Positions 1 through 7,703 of a stretch of DNA of 42,627 bases are shown here, in pieces (within the stretch, counting starts at the first letter, position 1; the number at the start of each line of letters is the position of its first letter). Made by a program: the position numbers and the translations under genes. The DNA comes from Rhizobium sp. GTDB taxonomy: Bacteria; Pseudomonadota; Alphaproteobacteria; Rhizobiales; Rhizobiaceae. The DNA is taken from assembly GCA_027533385.1 (NCBI GenBank), contig JAPZUE010000076.1, forward strand, positions 1 to 42,627, read 5' to 3'. Under the pieces are notes generated by a model. The model searched no databases. It was not told where the DNA came from and worked only from the letters and a program-made list of their open reading frames with translations.

Positions 1-119
1 CAGGTTGAAGTCTCGCAACTCCACCTTCTCCGACGGGCCCGGTGCCCACCTGACGTCTCGTGGAAAACGAAAGCGAAATCTCCACCGCTTTCTCCACTCA
101 AATCGCCTCCGAAATTACA
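1..119. mobile_element. Probable insertion sequence end (IS21-like), partial
   Basis: The membrane fusion protein frame on the minus strand stops abruptly at a junction near position 119. From there outward the minus strand begins TGTAATTTCGG, so the element would end in CA (118-119) on the plus strand. The hexamer CTCCAC recurs three times inside the first 100 bases (19-24, 80-85, 92-97). TG...CA ends with several short internal repeats are typical of IS21-family elements. No transposase sequence lies within these 119 bases and the other end is outside the window, so the family is an inference. The window start probably coincides with a repeat boundary. Confidence 0.4.
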
Positions 120-639
120 CCAGCTTCGCGGACGCTATCGCCAGATCGTTCACCGCTGAATCATACTGCTGAATGGCCTCGTCCAGCTGCTGCTGTGGCA
201 AGGCGCCGGTCTGCGTGAGGTTACGGCGGCGATTGAGGTAAGATTCGGCAGTGCGGAGTGTCGCCTGCTGAGCTCGAATGGCTGCCTCGGCTGCGGCCAG
301 ATCGGCCTGCTGCTCGGTCGCGTCGAGACGCGCCAGAACCTGACCCGCCTTGACCCTGTCACCGATGTCAACATCGCGCGAGATAACGCGTCCGCTCACC
401 TTGAACGACAGGACACTTTCAACGCGCGGCCGGACTTCCCCGGTTCCGGAAACCGTCACGACATCGGTCTTCATGACGGCGGACGCAACTTTCACGGTCG
501 GGACATGTGCCGCCGACTGGGCTTGTTCGTCGCTGCAGGAGGCGAGAAGCAATGGGATTGCCGCCGCAAAGAGCGGCAGCAACAGTCTTGAAAAGGCGGG
601 CAACGGGCCCATCTGGCGCGTTACCAGTGGCGTCGGCAT
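117..639 (-). pseudogene. RND efflux membrane fusion lipoprotein, 3' truncated
   Basis: This is the periplasmic adaptor subunit of an RND-type efflux pump (HlyD/AcrA family). The 174-residue product has a lipoprotein signal with lipobox LASC near residue 35, a first barrel/lipoyl half (residues about 48-105, with GDRVKAGQVLARLDA) and the first helix of the coiled-coil hairpin. It then ends where family members continue for another 180-220 residues. The frame closes at a stop supplied by the foreign sequence that starts at position 119, so the gene appears cut by an insertion. The ATG at 639 follows a good AGGAG ribosome site. It is divergent from a TetR regulator, the usual arrangement for drug-efflux operons. 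The pump subunit gene would lie beyond the insertion. Confidence 0.75.
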
Positions 640-670
640 CGCTGGCTCCTGGCGTTGAGGGAAAACAATT

Positions 671-690
671 TATTCATCGTCTGTTGAATA
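671..690. promoter_or_regulatory. Inverted repeat, probable TetR operator
   Basis: TATTCATCGTCTGTTGAATA is a perfect inverted repeat with 6-bp arms (TATTCA / TGAATA) and an 8-bp spacer. It lies in the 99-bp gap between the divergent efflux adaptor and TetR genes, where a TetR repressor would control both. The symmetry is directly visible; binding by the adjacent TetR protein is inferred. Confidence 0.6.
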
Positions 691-738
691 TATGCCGGAG
701 CCCGGCTACAGTTGTCAAGAGAATGGGGTGAGGGTAGC

Positions 739-1440
739 GTGAAACAGGTTAAGGATGTGTCTGAGCGCAAGCGCGGACGCCCCCCTCGGGGCCAGGAACA
801 GGATGCCGAAGGGCTTCTGGACGCGGCGCTTGAGACGTTTGCAGCCAACGGATTCGAGCAGACATCGCTGAGAGCGATCGCTGCGGCTGCAGGCGTCGAC
901 GTGGCGCTGATATCCTACCGTTATGGATCCAAAATGGGCATCTGGCAGGCCATCGTCACCGAAGTGGCGCGCGAAACGGTCCAATTTCTGGAGGCCGCGA
1001 TTGCCCGCGCGCAAGCGAGGCCGGAAGCGGAGCGCGTCGATTTCATCAGTGCCGAAGTGGTGGATGTGATTTGGCGACGGCCGCATTTTTCGAGGATTTT
1101 ATTCTCCGAAATCATCACCAACCGGGATGCCGAGCGCAATGACTTCATTGAGAAGACGCTCGTAAAGCCGTTTTTCAAGCTGCTTCAACCCTTCATGCAG
1201 AAGAGTCTCGATGCGGTCGGCCACAAGCAACCATTCGACAGCCAACTCGGGATGATGGCATCCGTCGCACTGATCGGGCTCATCAGCTCGACGCGTGAGT
1301 TCACGGGACGATTTGTCGAGGTCGCCAGGCACGACGAGGTTCTGCAGCAACATGTGAAGCAGATGATCAAGAGCATGTGGGCGGCACCGGCACCCGTCCA
1401 GCAAACAGCCTGCCGGGTGGGTGGCGTCAAAGGATCTTGA
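739..1440 (+). CDS. TetR/AcrR family transcriptional regulator
   Basis: This is a one-component repressor with an N-terminal TetR helix-turn-helix (residues about 18-65: LLDAALETFAANGFEQTSLRAIAAAAGV, then LISYRYGSKMGIW). The C-terminal all-helical ligand and dimer domain resembles the CerR/YbiH-type domain. The chosen GTG start at 739 gives 233 residues and follows GGGGTGAGGG; an upstream TTG at 712 has no better signal. It is divergent from the truncated efflux adaptor gene and probably represses it and itself through the inverted repeat at 671-690. Its 3' end overlaps the convergent cupin gene by 14 bp. The ligand cannot be deduced. Confidence 0.85.
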   Translation: MKQVKDVSERKRGRPPRGQEQDAEGLLDAALETFAANGFEQTSLRAIAAAAGVDVALISYRYGSKMGIWQAIVTEVARETVQFLEAAIARAQARPEAERVDFISAEVVDVIWRRPHFSRILFSEIITNRDAERNDFIEKTLVKPFFKLLQPFMQKSLDAVGHKQPFDSQLGMMASVALIGLISSTREFTGRFVEVARHDEVLQQHVKQMIKSMWAAPAPVQQTACRVGGVKGS

Positions 1441-1759
1441 CTGGCTTCGTCCACTGGATGAGCACCACACAGCCTTCCGGAGAGGACACGGAGTGACTGG
1501 TGCCCTCCGGATTGGCGACCAATGATCCCGCTGGATAATGGCCGAACTCGTCGCTCTGGGATCCCTCCAGGACGAGGATTGTCTCGAGCCCTTGGTGAAG
1601 GTGACGGGGGACCGAAGCGCCTGGCGCATAACGCAGCAGCGCCAATTCCGGCTCACCCGTCACCAGCCGGCAGATCTCCACCCCTTCGCGGAAGTATTCG
1701 AACTGGCAATGCTGCCAGCCACCGCGCAGGAAATCCGGAAAACTCAAGGCTTCAGACAT
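1427..1759 (-). CDS. Small cupin-domain protein
   Basis: This 110-residue single-domain cupin resembles the C-terminal cupin of ChrR anti-sigma factors. The beta-barrel motif is seen in PRHLHQGLETILVLEGSQSDEFGHYPAGSLVANPEGTSH, cited here only by its key residues: His in PRHLH, Glu in LETI, and the late His in TSH. These could bind a metal. It overlaps the upstream cysteine hydrolase by 8 bp, so it is the last gene of the BMP transporter and amidohydrolase operon. A role as an accessory enzyme or metal-dependent isomerase in that pathway is possible but unproven. No DNA-binding or zinc-finger region is present. Confidence 0.75.
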   Translation of the reverse strand: MSEALSFPDFLRGGWQHCQFEYFREGVEICRLVTGEPELALLRYAPGASVPRHLHQGLETILVLEGSQSDEFGHYPAGSLVANPEGTSHSVSSPEGCVVLIQWTKPVKIL

Positions 1760-2417
1760 CGAGCACCTCTACGATTTCTTCCACGGTTGCCGCCCAGCCG
1801 ACGATGGCTCCTTGTGCGGTGATCATGTCGATGGCCGCCTTCTTGAATTCTGGGAAATAGCTTTCCGTGGCATCCGTCGCGAGCAGGCATTCGAAGCCGC
1901 GATCATTGGCCTCGCGCATGGTGGTCTGGACGCAGACTTCGGTGGTGACGCCGGCGAAGACGAGCTGGTGGATCTTCCGCTCGGCCAGGACTTCTCCGAG
2001 CGGCGTCGCGTAGAAGGCGCCCTTGCCGGGTTTGTCGAGCACGATTTCGCCTTCCACCGGATAGAGTTCCGGAATGATGTCGGCACCGGGTTCGCCGGAG
2101 ATGAGGATGCGGCCCATGGGGCCGGGATCGCCGATGCGCAGAGACGGCTTGCCGCGCTCGCGCTTGGCCGGCGGGCAATCGGAAAGATCGGGACGATGGC
2201 ATTCGCGGGTGTGGATGACCGGCAGTCCGACAGCGCGGAAGGCGGCGAGCAGACGGGCCGTTGCCGGAATGATCGCCTGCAGAAGAGCGACCTTGTTGCC
2301 GAGTGTTTCGCCGAAACCGCCGGGCTCGACGAAGTCGCGCTGCATGTCGATGATGATGAGGGCCGCATGGTCCCGATCGAGGTCGAAGTCGAAGGGACGC
2401 GCCTTGATGATTACCAT
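1752..2417 (-). CDS. Isochorismatase-like cysteine hydrolase (biuret hydrolase/RutB-like), copy 1
   Basis: This 221-residue amidohydrolase belongs to the isochorismatase-like superfamily. The family triad is visible as Asp24 (IIIDMQRDF), Lys129 (DKPGKGAF) and Cys162 (TTEVCVQTTMREA), with the TTxVC cis-peptide motif. The sequence around HTRECHRPDLSD and the Lys-Cys spacing of 33 resemble biuret hydrolase, ureidoacrylate hydrolase (RutB) and N-carbamoylsarcosine amidase, all of which cleave ureide or amide bonds. It is the penultimate gene of the BMP-type ABC operon and a clear paralogue of the enzyme encoded at 3952-4629. The ATPase gene lies between the two paralogues. The exact substrate cannot be read from the sequence. 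Confidence 0.85.
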   Translation of the reverse strand: MVIIKARPFDFDLDRDHAALIIIDMQRDFVEPGGFGETLGNKVALLQAIIPATARLLAAFRAVGLPVIHTRECHRPDLSDCPPAKRERGKPSLRIGDPGPMGRILISGEPGADIIPELYPVEGEIVLDKPGKGAFYATPLGEVLAERKIHQLVFAGVTTEVCVQTTMREANDRGFECLLATDATESYFPEFKKAAIDMITAQGAIVGWAATVEEIVEVLDV

Positions 2418-3955
2418 CAGTGATGTCCTGCCATGTGCCGGCCGATCTCGCCGATATCGGCGTTTAAGGCTGGGGTCTCATATGCGATATGCCCTTCCGA
2501 CATCACGAGGATCCGGTCGGAGAGTTGAAGAATTTCGTCGAGATCTTCTGAGATCAAGAGAACTGCGGCGCCTGCATTTCTTGCGGCCATGATACGGGCG
2601 CGGATTTCGGCGACAGCCGAGAAATCGAGCCCGAAGCAGGGATTGGTGATGATCAGAAGATCGACGTCGCCGGTCAGTTCACGGGCGAGAACCGCGCGCT
2701 GCACATTGCCGCCGGAGAGCGAGGCAATCGGGGACTGGAGCGAGGCCGTCTTGACCTTGTACTCGCCGACCAGATGGCCCGCCTGTTCGAGCATGCGGCT
2801 GCCGTCGAGCCAGAACTGGGCGCGCCCTGCTGTGAAGTCGAAATCACGGAAGAAGATGTTTTCGGCCACCGTCATGCGCGGCGCGCAGGCGTTCTTCAAG
2901 GGCTCTTCGGGCAGATAGCGGACGTTGAGTTTGCGGGCTTCGTCGCGGCGTGCGTGATAGGGCTCCGCCTTGACCCGGATCTCACCCTTTTCCAGCGGCC
3001 GCTGGCCGGTCAGGATCTCCATCAGCTCCATCTGTCCATTGCCAGAGATGCCGGCAATGCCGACGATCTCGCCGGATTTCACGGTGAGATCGGCGATGTC
3101 GATGGTCTTCAGGCCGGAGCGATCCGGGGCCCGGACGCCGGAGACGGAGAGGACGGGCACGCCCTGATAGGCGACGCGGGCGGCCGGCTTCACCAGCTCC
3201 TTTTCACCGATCATCATTGCCGCCATGTCGGAGGTCGTGAGATCGGAGACCTTGCCGCCGCCGACATATTCGCCGCGCCTCAGGACCGAGACCTCGTCGG
3301 CAAAGGCCGTCACTTCGCGGAACTTGTGGCTGATCATCAGGCAGGTGAGTTCGCCAGCACTCGTCAGACCCCTGACCATGCCGAGCAATTCGTCGGCTTC
3401 CGCCGGTGTCAGCACCGAGGTGGGCTCGTCGAGGATGAGGAAACGGCGGCCGAGATAGAGCTGTTTCAGGAGTTCCAGCTTCTGCTTTTCGCCGGCGGCA
3501 AGCCGGCCGACGGGGATGTCGAGCGGTACGGAAAAGGGCATGCGATCCATGAAGGCGGAGAGCGCCTGGCGCTCCTTCTTCCAGTCGATCAGCGCCGGGG
3601 CATCCGCCCGGCTGATGACGAGGTTTTCGGCGGCGGTCAGCGAGGGAACGAGCGTGAAATGCTGGTAGACCATGCCGAGCCCGAGATCATGCGCGGCACG
3701 GGGGTCGTGGATCTCGACTTCGAGGCCTTCGACCATCATCTGGCCCGAGGTCGGCTTGTAGAAGCCCATCATGCATTTGACGAGGGTCGACTTTCCCGCG
3801 CCGTTCTCGCCAAGCAACACATGGAAGGAGCCGGCGGCGACACGCATCGAGACGTCGTTGAGCGCCGTGAAGCTGCCGAAGCGCATGGTCATGCCGACGG
3901 TTTCCACCGACATGGCGTGATCGGGTGCTTTGAACTCTTGCGCCGGGACCCTCAT
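2417..3955 (-). CDS. BMP-type ABC transporter ATP-binding protein (double NBD)
   Basis: This cytoplasmic ATPase powers the BMP-family importer encoded upstream. Two fused nucleotide-binding domains are present. The first has Walker A GENGAGKST, signature LAAGEKQKLELLKQL and Walker B LILDEPTSVL. The second has a degenerate Walker A (GISGNGQMELMEILTG) and signature LSGGNVQRAVLARELTG. This is the usual architecture of YufO/NupO-like proteins serving nucleoside and related importers. The ATG at 3955 overlaps the stop of the upstream hydrolase (ATGA), which fixes the start and gives 512 residues; the frame is open further upstream without a start signal. It sits apart from its permease genes, with the amidase and one hydrolase in between. 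Confidence 0.9.
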   Translation of the reverse strand: MRVPAQEFKAPDHAMSVETVGMTMRFGSFTALNDVSMRVAAGSFHVLLGENGAGKSTLVKCMMGFYKPTSGQMMVEGLEVEIHDPRAAHDLGLGMVYQHFTLVPSLTAAENLVISRADAPALIDWKKERQALSAFMDRMPFSVPLDIPVGRLAAGEKQKLELLKQLYLGRRFLILDEPTSVLTPAEADELLGMVRGLTSAGELTCLMISHKFREVTAFADEVSVLRRGEYVGGGKVSDLTTSDMAAMMIGEKELVKPAARVAYQGVPVLSVSGVRAPDRSGLKTIDIADLTVKSGEIVGIAGISGNGQMELMEILTGQRPLEKGEIRVKAEPYHARRDEARKLNVRYLPEEPLKNACAPRMTVAENIFFRDFDFTAGRAQFWLDGSRMLEQAGHLVGEYKVKTASLQSPIASLSGGNVQRAVLARELTGDVDLLIITNPCFGLDFSAVAEIRARIMAARNAGAAVLLISEDLDEILQLSDRILVMSEGHIAYETPALNADIGEIGRHMAGHH

Positions 3956-4629
3956 GGCAGGGCGTCCACAAGCTTTTCGCTGTCGGAGACGGAGCCGAAG
4001 ACGCCGCCCTGCATCTTGACCATCTTGATGGCAGCGGCATGGTTGCCGGGATCGGTCGCGCCGCAGCAGTCCTCGAGGATGACGCATTCGAAGCCACGGT
4101 CATTGGCCTCGCGCATGGTCGTGTGCACGCAGACATCGGTGGTGATGCCGGTCAGCACGATGTTCTCGATGCCGCGGGTGCGCAGGATGAGTTCGAGATC
4201 GGTGGCGCAGAAGGAGCCCTTGCCCGGCTTGTCGATGATCGCTTCGCCCGGCAGGGGTGCCAGTTCATCGATGATTTCCCAGCCCGGTTCGCCGCGCACG
4301 AGAATGCGACCGCAAGGACCGGCGTCGCCGATTCCGGCGCCGATCTGCTGCGAGCGCCAGCGCTTGTTCGGCGGCAGATCGGAAAGGTCTGGGCGATGGC
4401 CTTCGCGGGTGTGGATGATGTGGTAGCCCTTGGCGCGCATGGCGGAGAGCACCTTCTTGATCGGCTCGATCGGCGCGCGGGTGAGCGAGAGGTCGTAGCC
4501 CATCTTGTCGACATAACCGCCGACGCCGCAGAAATCGGTCTGCATGTCGATGATGATGAGCGCCGTGTTCTCAGGACGGAGATCGCCGTTATAGGGCCAG
4601 AGATAGGGATCTGCCTGAATGGTCGTCAT
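3952..4629 (-). CDS. Isochorismatase-like cysteine hydrolase, copy 2
   Basis: This 225-residue cysteine amidohydrolase has the triad Asp28 (IIIDMQTDF), Lys134 (DKPGKGSF) and Cys167 (TTDVCVHTTMREA). It shares long identical patches with the enzyme at 1752-2417, including HTRE-HRPDLSD and TTMREANDRGFEC, so the two are paralogues retained in one operon. The different residues around the entrance loop (WRSQQIGAGIGDAG here, GKPSLRIGDPG there) suggest different substrates, possibly successive steps. The start ATG at 4629 overlaps the formamidase stop (ATGA) and the stop overlaps the ATPase start, so translation is coupled on both sides. Confidence 0.88.
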   Translation of the reverse strand: MTTIQADPYLWPYNGDLRPENTALIIIDMQTDFCGVGGYVDKMGYDLSLTRAPIEPIKKVLSAMRAKGYHIIHTREGHRPDLSDLPPNKRWRSQQIGAGIGDAGPCGRILVRGEPGWEIIDELAPLPGEAIIDKPGKGSFCATDLELILRTRGIENIVLTGITTDVCVHTTMREANDRGFECVILEDCCGATDPGNHAAAIKMVKMQGGVFGSVSDSEKLVDALP

Positions 4630-5642
4630 TCCGCCGCCTCCTTGTTTATCTCGCCATAGAGGCGCACGGGTTTCGGGAAGCCGCAGGATGTACCGTCGGT
4701 CACCTGGACTTCGTCTTCCCAAGGCAGGCGGTACTTGTTCGCGACCAGATCCTGCATGAAAGTGTAGGGGCAATCGCCTGCACCGCCGGCAACGGCCGAA
4801 AAGCCGCGATGGCCGAGCTGGTAGATGTTGTTTTCGACACCCCAGACCCTGCGCGCCTCGCGCACGAGATCGGGGCGGACTTCCGCCGTGATGATCTCAT
4901 CCGGGCGGCCGGACGTGCCATGGGCGATGATGCTGCCGTCGAAATTGACGATCATGCCCTCGCCCATGGAATCGAAGGTGCCGTCCGATCCGCACATGCA
5001 GACATTGGCGGTGACCATGAGATTACAGAAGGAATTGGACTGGTTGGTGAAGCGCCAGGCCTCACGCATGGGGGCGGTATAACCCGCCGTGCGCAGCATG
5101 ATCTCGGCGCCCTTATAGGCCGCCTCGCGGGCCATTTCCGGGAACATGCCGTCGTGGCAGATGATCAGCGAAAGCTTGCAGCCCTTCGGTCCCTCGATGA
5201 CGGGAATTCCGAGATCGCCGGGTTCCCAGGGTTCGACCGGCACCCAGGGATGGAGCTTGCGGTAATAGAGCCTGATCTCGCCCTGGTCATCGATAACAAG
5301 ACCGGTGTTCCACGGATTGCCGCCCGGATTGTATTCCATGATGGAAAAGCAGCCCCAGATGCGGTTGTGGCGGCAGGCCTCTCTGAAGGCTGCGACTTCG
5401 GGACCATCCATCCGGCACATGATCTCCGGGTTGGTGTCCATCGACAGGCCATGCAGGGCATATTCCGGGAAAACGACGAGATCCATGCCGGCGATGTTGC
5501 GGCGCGCCTTGGCGACCATGCCGACGACCTTGTCGGTCTGGGCCGCGAGATCGGCCCGCGTCACCGTGTTCGGTAATTGCAGCTGCACGAGGCCGATGAC
5601 CACACCCTCGGGCGACTTGTTGAGACCGCCAAGTCCGTTCAT
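4626..5642 (-). CDS. amiF: Formamidase (nitrilase superfamily, AmiF type)
   Basis: This enzyme is predicted to hydrolyse formamide, or a closely related small amide, to the acid and ammonia. The 338-residue product has the nitrilase-superfamily catalytic triad: Glu60 (VVFPEYALHG), Lys129 (YYRKLHPWVP) and Cys162 (IICHDGMFPE). Several stretches match my recollection of Helicobacter AmiF closely, including PWEPGDLG, REAAYKGAE, ENNIYQLGHRG and the C-terminal KYRLPWEDE. Length and motifs fit formamidase better than aliphatic amidase AmiE. The start at 5642 lies 11 bp after the permease stop. Within this operon it probably removes an amide product generated from the imported compound; this link is inference. 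Confidence 0.85.
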   Translation of the reverse strand: MNGLGGLNKSPEGVVIGLVQLQLPNTVTRADLAAQTDKVVGMVAKARRNIAGMDLVVFPEYALHGLSMDTNPEIMCRMDGPEVAAFREACRHNRIWGCFSIMEYNPGGNPWNTGLVIDDQGEIRLYYRKLHPWVPVEPWEPGDLGIPVIEGPKGCKLSLIICHDGMFPEMAREAAYKGAEIMLRTAGYTAPMREAWRFTNQSNSFCNLMVTANVCMCGSDGTFDSMGEGMIVNFDGSIIAHGTSGRPDEIITAEVRPDLVREARRVWGVENNIYQLGHRGFSAVAGGAGDCPYTFMQDLVANKYRLPWEDEVQVTDGTSCGFPKPVRLYGEINKEAAE

Positions 5643-5653
5643 GGATCCTGCTC

Positions 5654-6574
5654 CTATTTGGTGATGCTGAGTTCGCCCGGGGCCGAGACCATGGCCCGGC
5701 TGCGCGAGCTGATCGCGATCAGAAGGCCAAGGGTGAGCACGTAAGGCGCTGCGTAGAAGAGGTAGTAGCCCTGGGTGACGCCGACCGATTGAAGCGCGGG
5801 CCCCAACGCTCCTGCGCCGCCGAAGAGCAGCGAGGCATAGAGGCAATGGACCGGGTTCCAGCGGGCGAAGATGACGAGGGCAACCGCCATCAGGCCCTGG
5901 CCTGAGGAAATGCCTTCGTTCCAGCTGCCCGGATAAAAGAGCGAGAGATAGGCGCCGCCGACGCCGGCCATTGCGCCGCCCACCGCCGTCGACCAGAGGC
6001 GCACACGGTTGACATTGATCCCAAGCGCACGCGCCGCATCGGCACTGTCGCCGGCAACGCGGATGGTAAGGCCGACGCGGGTGTTTTTCAGAACCCAGGC
6101 GGCAAGGAAGGCGAGCGCGATGCCGACGAGGAAGAGGACGTTGACGTTGAGGGCCGCCTGGACCTGGGGGATATCCGACCAGAAACCGAGCGGAATGGAC
6201 GGCAGATCTGGAGCGACGGGCTGGACGTAGGGCTTGCCGAAGAAGAAGGCGAGCCCGGAGCCGAAGATCATCAGGGCGATGCCGATCGCGATGTCGTTGA
6301 CCTTGGGGAACTTGCAGATCCAGCCGTGCAGGAGACCGAAGAGTAGACCTGAGACTGCCGCCGCGAGCGTGCCCGCCCAGGCGGAACCGGTATGATAGGC
6401 GACGGCATAGCCGCTCATGGCGCCGAAGACGAGCGTGCCTTCGAGGCCGAGGTTGATGCGGCCGGAGCGTTCCGTCAGGCATTCCCCGATGCTGACGAAG
6501 ATGAAGGGGGTGGAGACACGGATCGCGCCGCCGAGGATGGCAAGGGGGACGCCCCAGAGACCGATATCCGTCAT
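5654..6574 (-). CDS. BMP-type ABC transporter permease, second subunit
   Basis: This inner-membrane permease of 306 residues belongs to the branched-chain/ribose-like permease superfamily (YufQ/NupQ branch). The family landmark GECLTERSGRINLGLEGTL (residues about 31-49) and NVNRVRLWSTAVGGAMAGVGGA are present, and eight or more hydrophobic segments cover most of the chain. It pairs with the permease encoded at 6571-7683, whose stop overlaps this ATG by 4 bp. Together with the ATPase and the Tat-exported binding protein they form a complete importer. BMP-family systems with characterised ligands transport nucleosides and similar compounds; the amidohydrolases in this operon point to a nitrogen-rich ligand. 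Confidence 0.88.
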   Translation of the reverse strand: MTDIGLWGVPLAILGGAIRVSTPFIFVSIGECLTERSGRINLGLEGTLVFGAMSGYAVAYHTGSAWAGTLAAAVSGLLFGLLHGWICKFPKVNDIAIGIALMIFGSGLAFFFGKPYVQPVAPDLPSIPLGFWSDIPQVQAALNVNVLFLVGIALAFLAAWVLKNTRVGLTIRVAGDSADAARALGINVNRVRLWSTAVGGAMAGVGGAYLSLFYPGSWNEGISSGQGLMAVALVIFARWNPVHCLYASLLFGGAGALGPALQSVGVTQGYYLFYAAPYVLTLGLLIAISSRSRAMVSAPGELSITK

Positions 6575-7683
6575 GCGCGCTTTCCCTTCAGCAGAAGGCC
6601 TTCCAGCGTGATGCGATCACGGAACGCGTCGGACAGGAGGATGGCGATGAAGATCATGCCCTGGAAGACCACGATGGTGGCATCCGGCAGGTCGAGCCTT
6701 CGCTGGACGAGACCGCTCGACGCCTCGAAGCCGGCAAAGAGCAGGGTCGCGGGAATGATCGCCAGGCAGTTGTGCCGGGCGAGGAAGGCGATGAGGATGC
6801 CTGTATAACCATAACCGCCGGCAAGCGAGGCATTGGCCGAGCCATGGACGGCGGCGACTTCGAAGGCACCGGCGAGGCCAGCGAGAGAGCCGCCGAGCGC
6901 TGTAAAGCCGATCATCAGCAGGCCGGCCGGCAGACCCTGCACCTGGGCGGCCCTGAGGTTGCCGCCGACAATACGCGCCGCAAATCCGAAGGTCGTCTTT
7001 TCGATCAGAACCCAGCAGAGAATGCAGGCGATGATGCCGGCTGCGAGCCCCCAATGCACACCGATGCCGGGGATTTCGCCGATCCGGTAGAGCTCCGGCA
7101 GGGGTGCCGTGGAGGGCTTGTTGAGGCTGGCGGGATCGCGCAGCGGTCCTTCGACCAGATGGTTCATCAGCGCGATCGCGATATAGGCGAGCAGCAGGCT
7201 GGAGATCGTCTCATTGACCCCGCGGAAATGCCTGAGAGCCCCGATGCCGCCGATCCAGATGGCGCCGACAAGCGCACCTGTGATCATCATGGCGAGGATG
7301 CCGACCGGACCCGGCATGCTAGGTGCCAGCATGGCGATGGCTCCGGCGCCGACACCGCCCAGCACGATCGCCCCCTCCCCGCCGATCACCACGAGGCCAA
7401 GTCGGGCCGGCAAAGCGACGCAGAGGGCTGCGAGAAGCAAAGGTGCCGCGCGAGCCAGCGTGTTGGTCCATGAGAAGGACGTGCCGAATCCCGCCTTGTA
7501 GACGAGGGTGTAGAACTCGATCGGCGACGTGCCGATCAGGAGCAGAAAGAAGGCAAAGAGGAGCATGCCGGCGAGCAGCGCTGCCAATGGCAGGAAGAGC
7601 GGGTCGAGCCAACGCAGAACCGTCTCGAGCGAGAGACTGCGTCTGGCCAGGCCCTGGCTTGCGAGATCCGCCGGTGCACTCAT
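6571..7683 (-). CDS. BMP-type ABC transporter permease, first subunit
   Basis: This 370-residue inner-membrane permease is the larger of the two heterodimer subunits (YufP/NupP-like). It has a long cytoplasmic N terminus, a first membrane segment at about residues 31-52, and the family stretches LPARLGLVVIGGEGAIVLGG and RGVNETISSLLLAYIA. The C terminus includes GYTGILIAFLARHN, typical of this branch. The ATG at 7683 has a strong GGGAGGGG site. The stop overlaps the next permease start (ATGA). The gene starts 20 bp after the binding-protein stop with no obvious hairpin between, so the set is probably one transcript. Confidence 0.88.
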   Translation of the reverse strand: MSAPADLASQGLARRSLSLETVLRWLDPLFLPLAALLAGMLLFAFFLLLIGTSPIEFYTLVYKAGFGTSFSWTNTLARAAPLLLAALCVALPARLGLVVIGGEGAIVLGGVGAGAIAMLAPSMPGPVGILAMMITGALVGAIWIGGIGALRHFRGVNETISSLLLAYIAIALMNHLVEGPLRDPASLNKPSTAPLPELYRIGEIPGIGVHWGLAAGIIACILCWVLIEKTTFGFAARIVGGNLRAAQVQGLPAGLLMIGFTALGGSLAGLAGAFEVAAVHGSANASLAGGYGYTGILIAFLARHNCLAIIPATLLFAGFEASSGLVQRRLDLPDATIVVFQGMIFIAILLSDAFRDRITLEGLLLKGKRA

Positions 7684-7703
7684 GGCATGCCCCTCCCGGA
7701 TGC

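Noticed and set aside
2774..4426. A 550-codon open frame on the plus strand antisense to the BMP ATPase and hydrolase genes
   Set aside because: Its translation is low-complexity and rich in Asp, Gly, Arg and His, with no family motifs. The minus-strand frames carry clear Walker and catalytic motifs. GC-rich codon bias makes long antisense frames.
4626..6482. Extension of the formamidase frame upstream to give a 618-residue fusion
   Set aside because: The upstream part overlaps the permease gene in another frame and is arginine- and proline-rich noise; the ATG at 5642 with matching AmiF N terminus is the real start.
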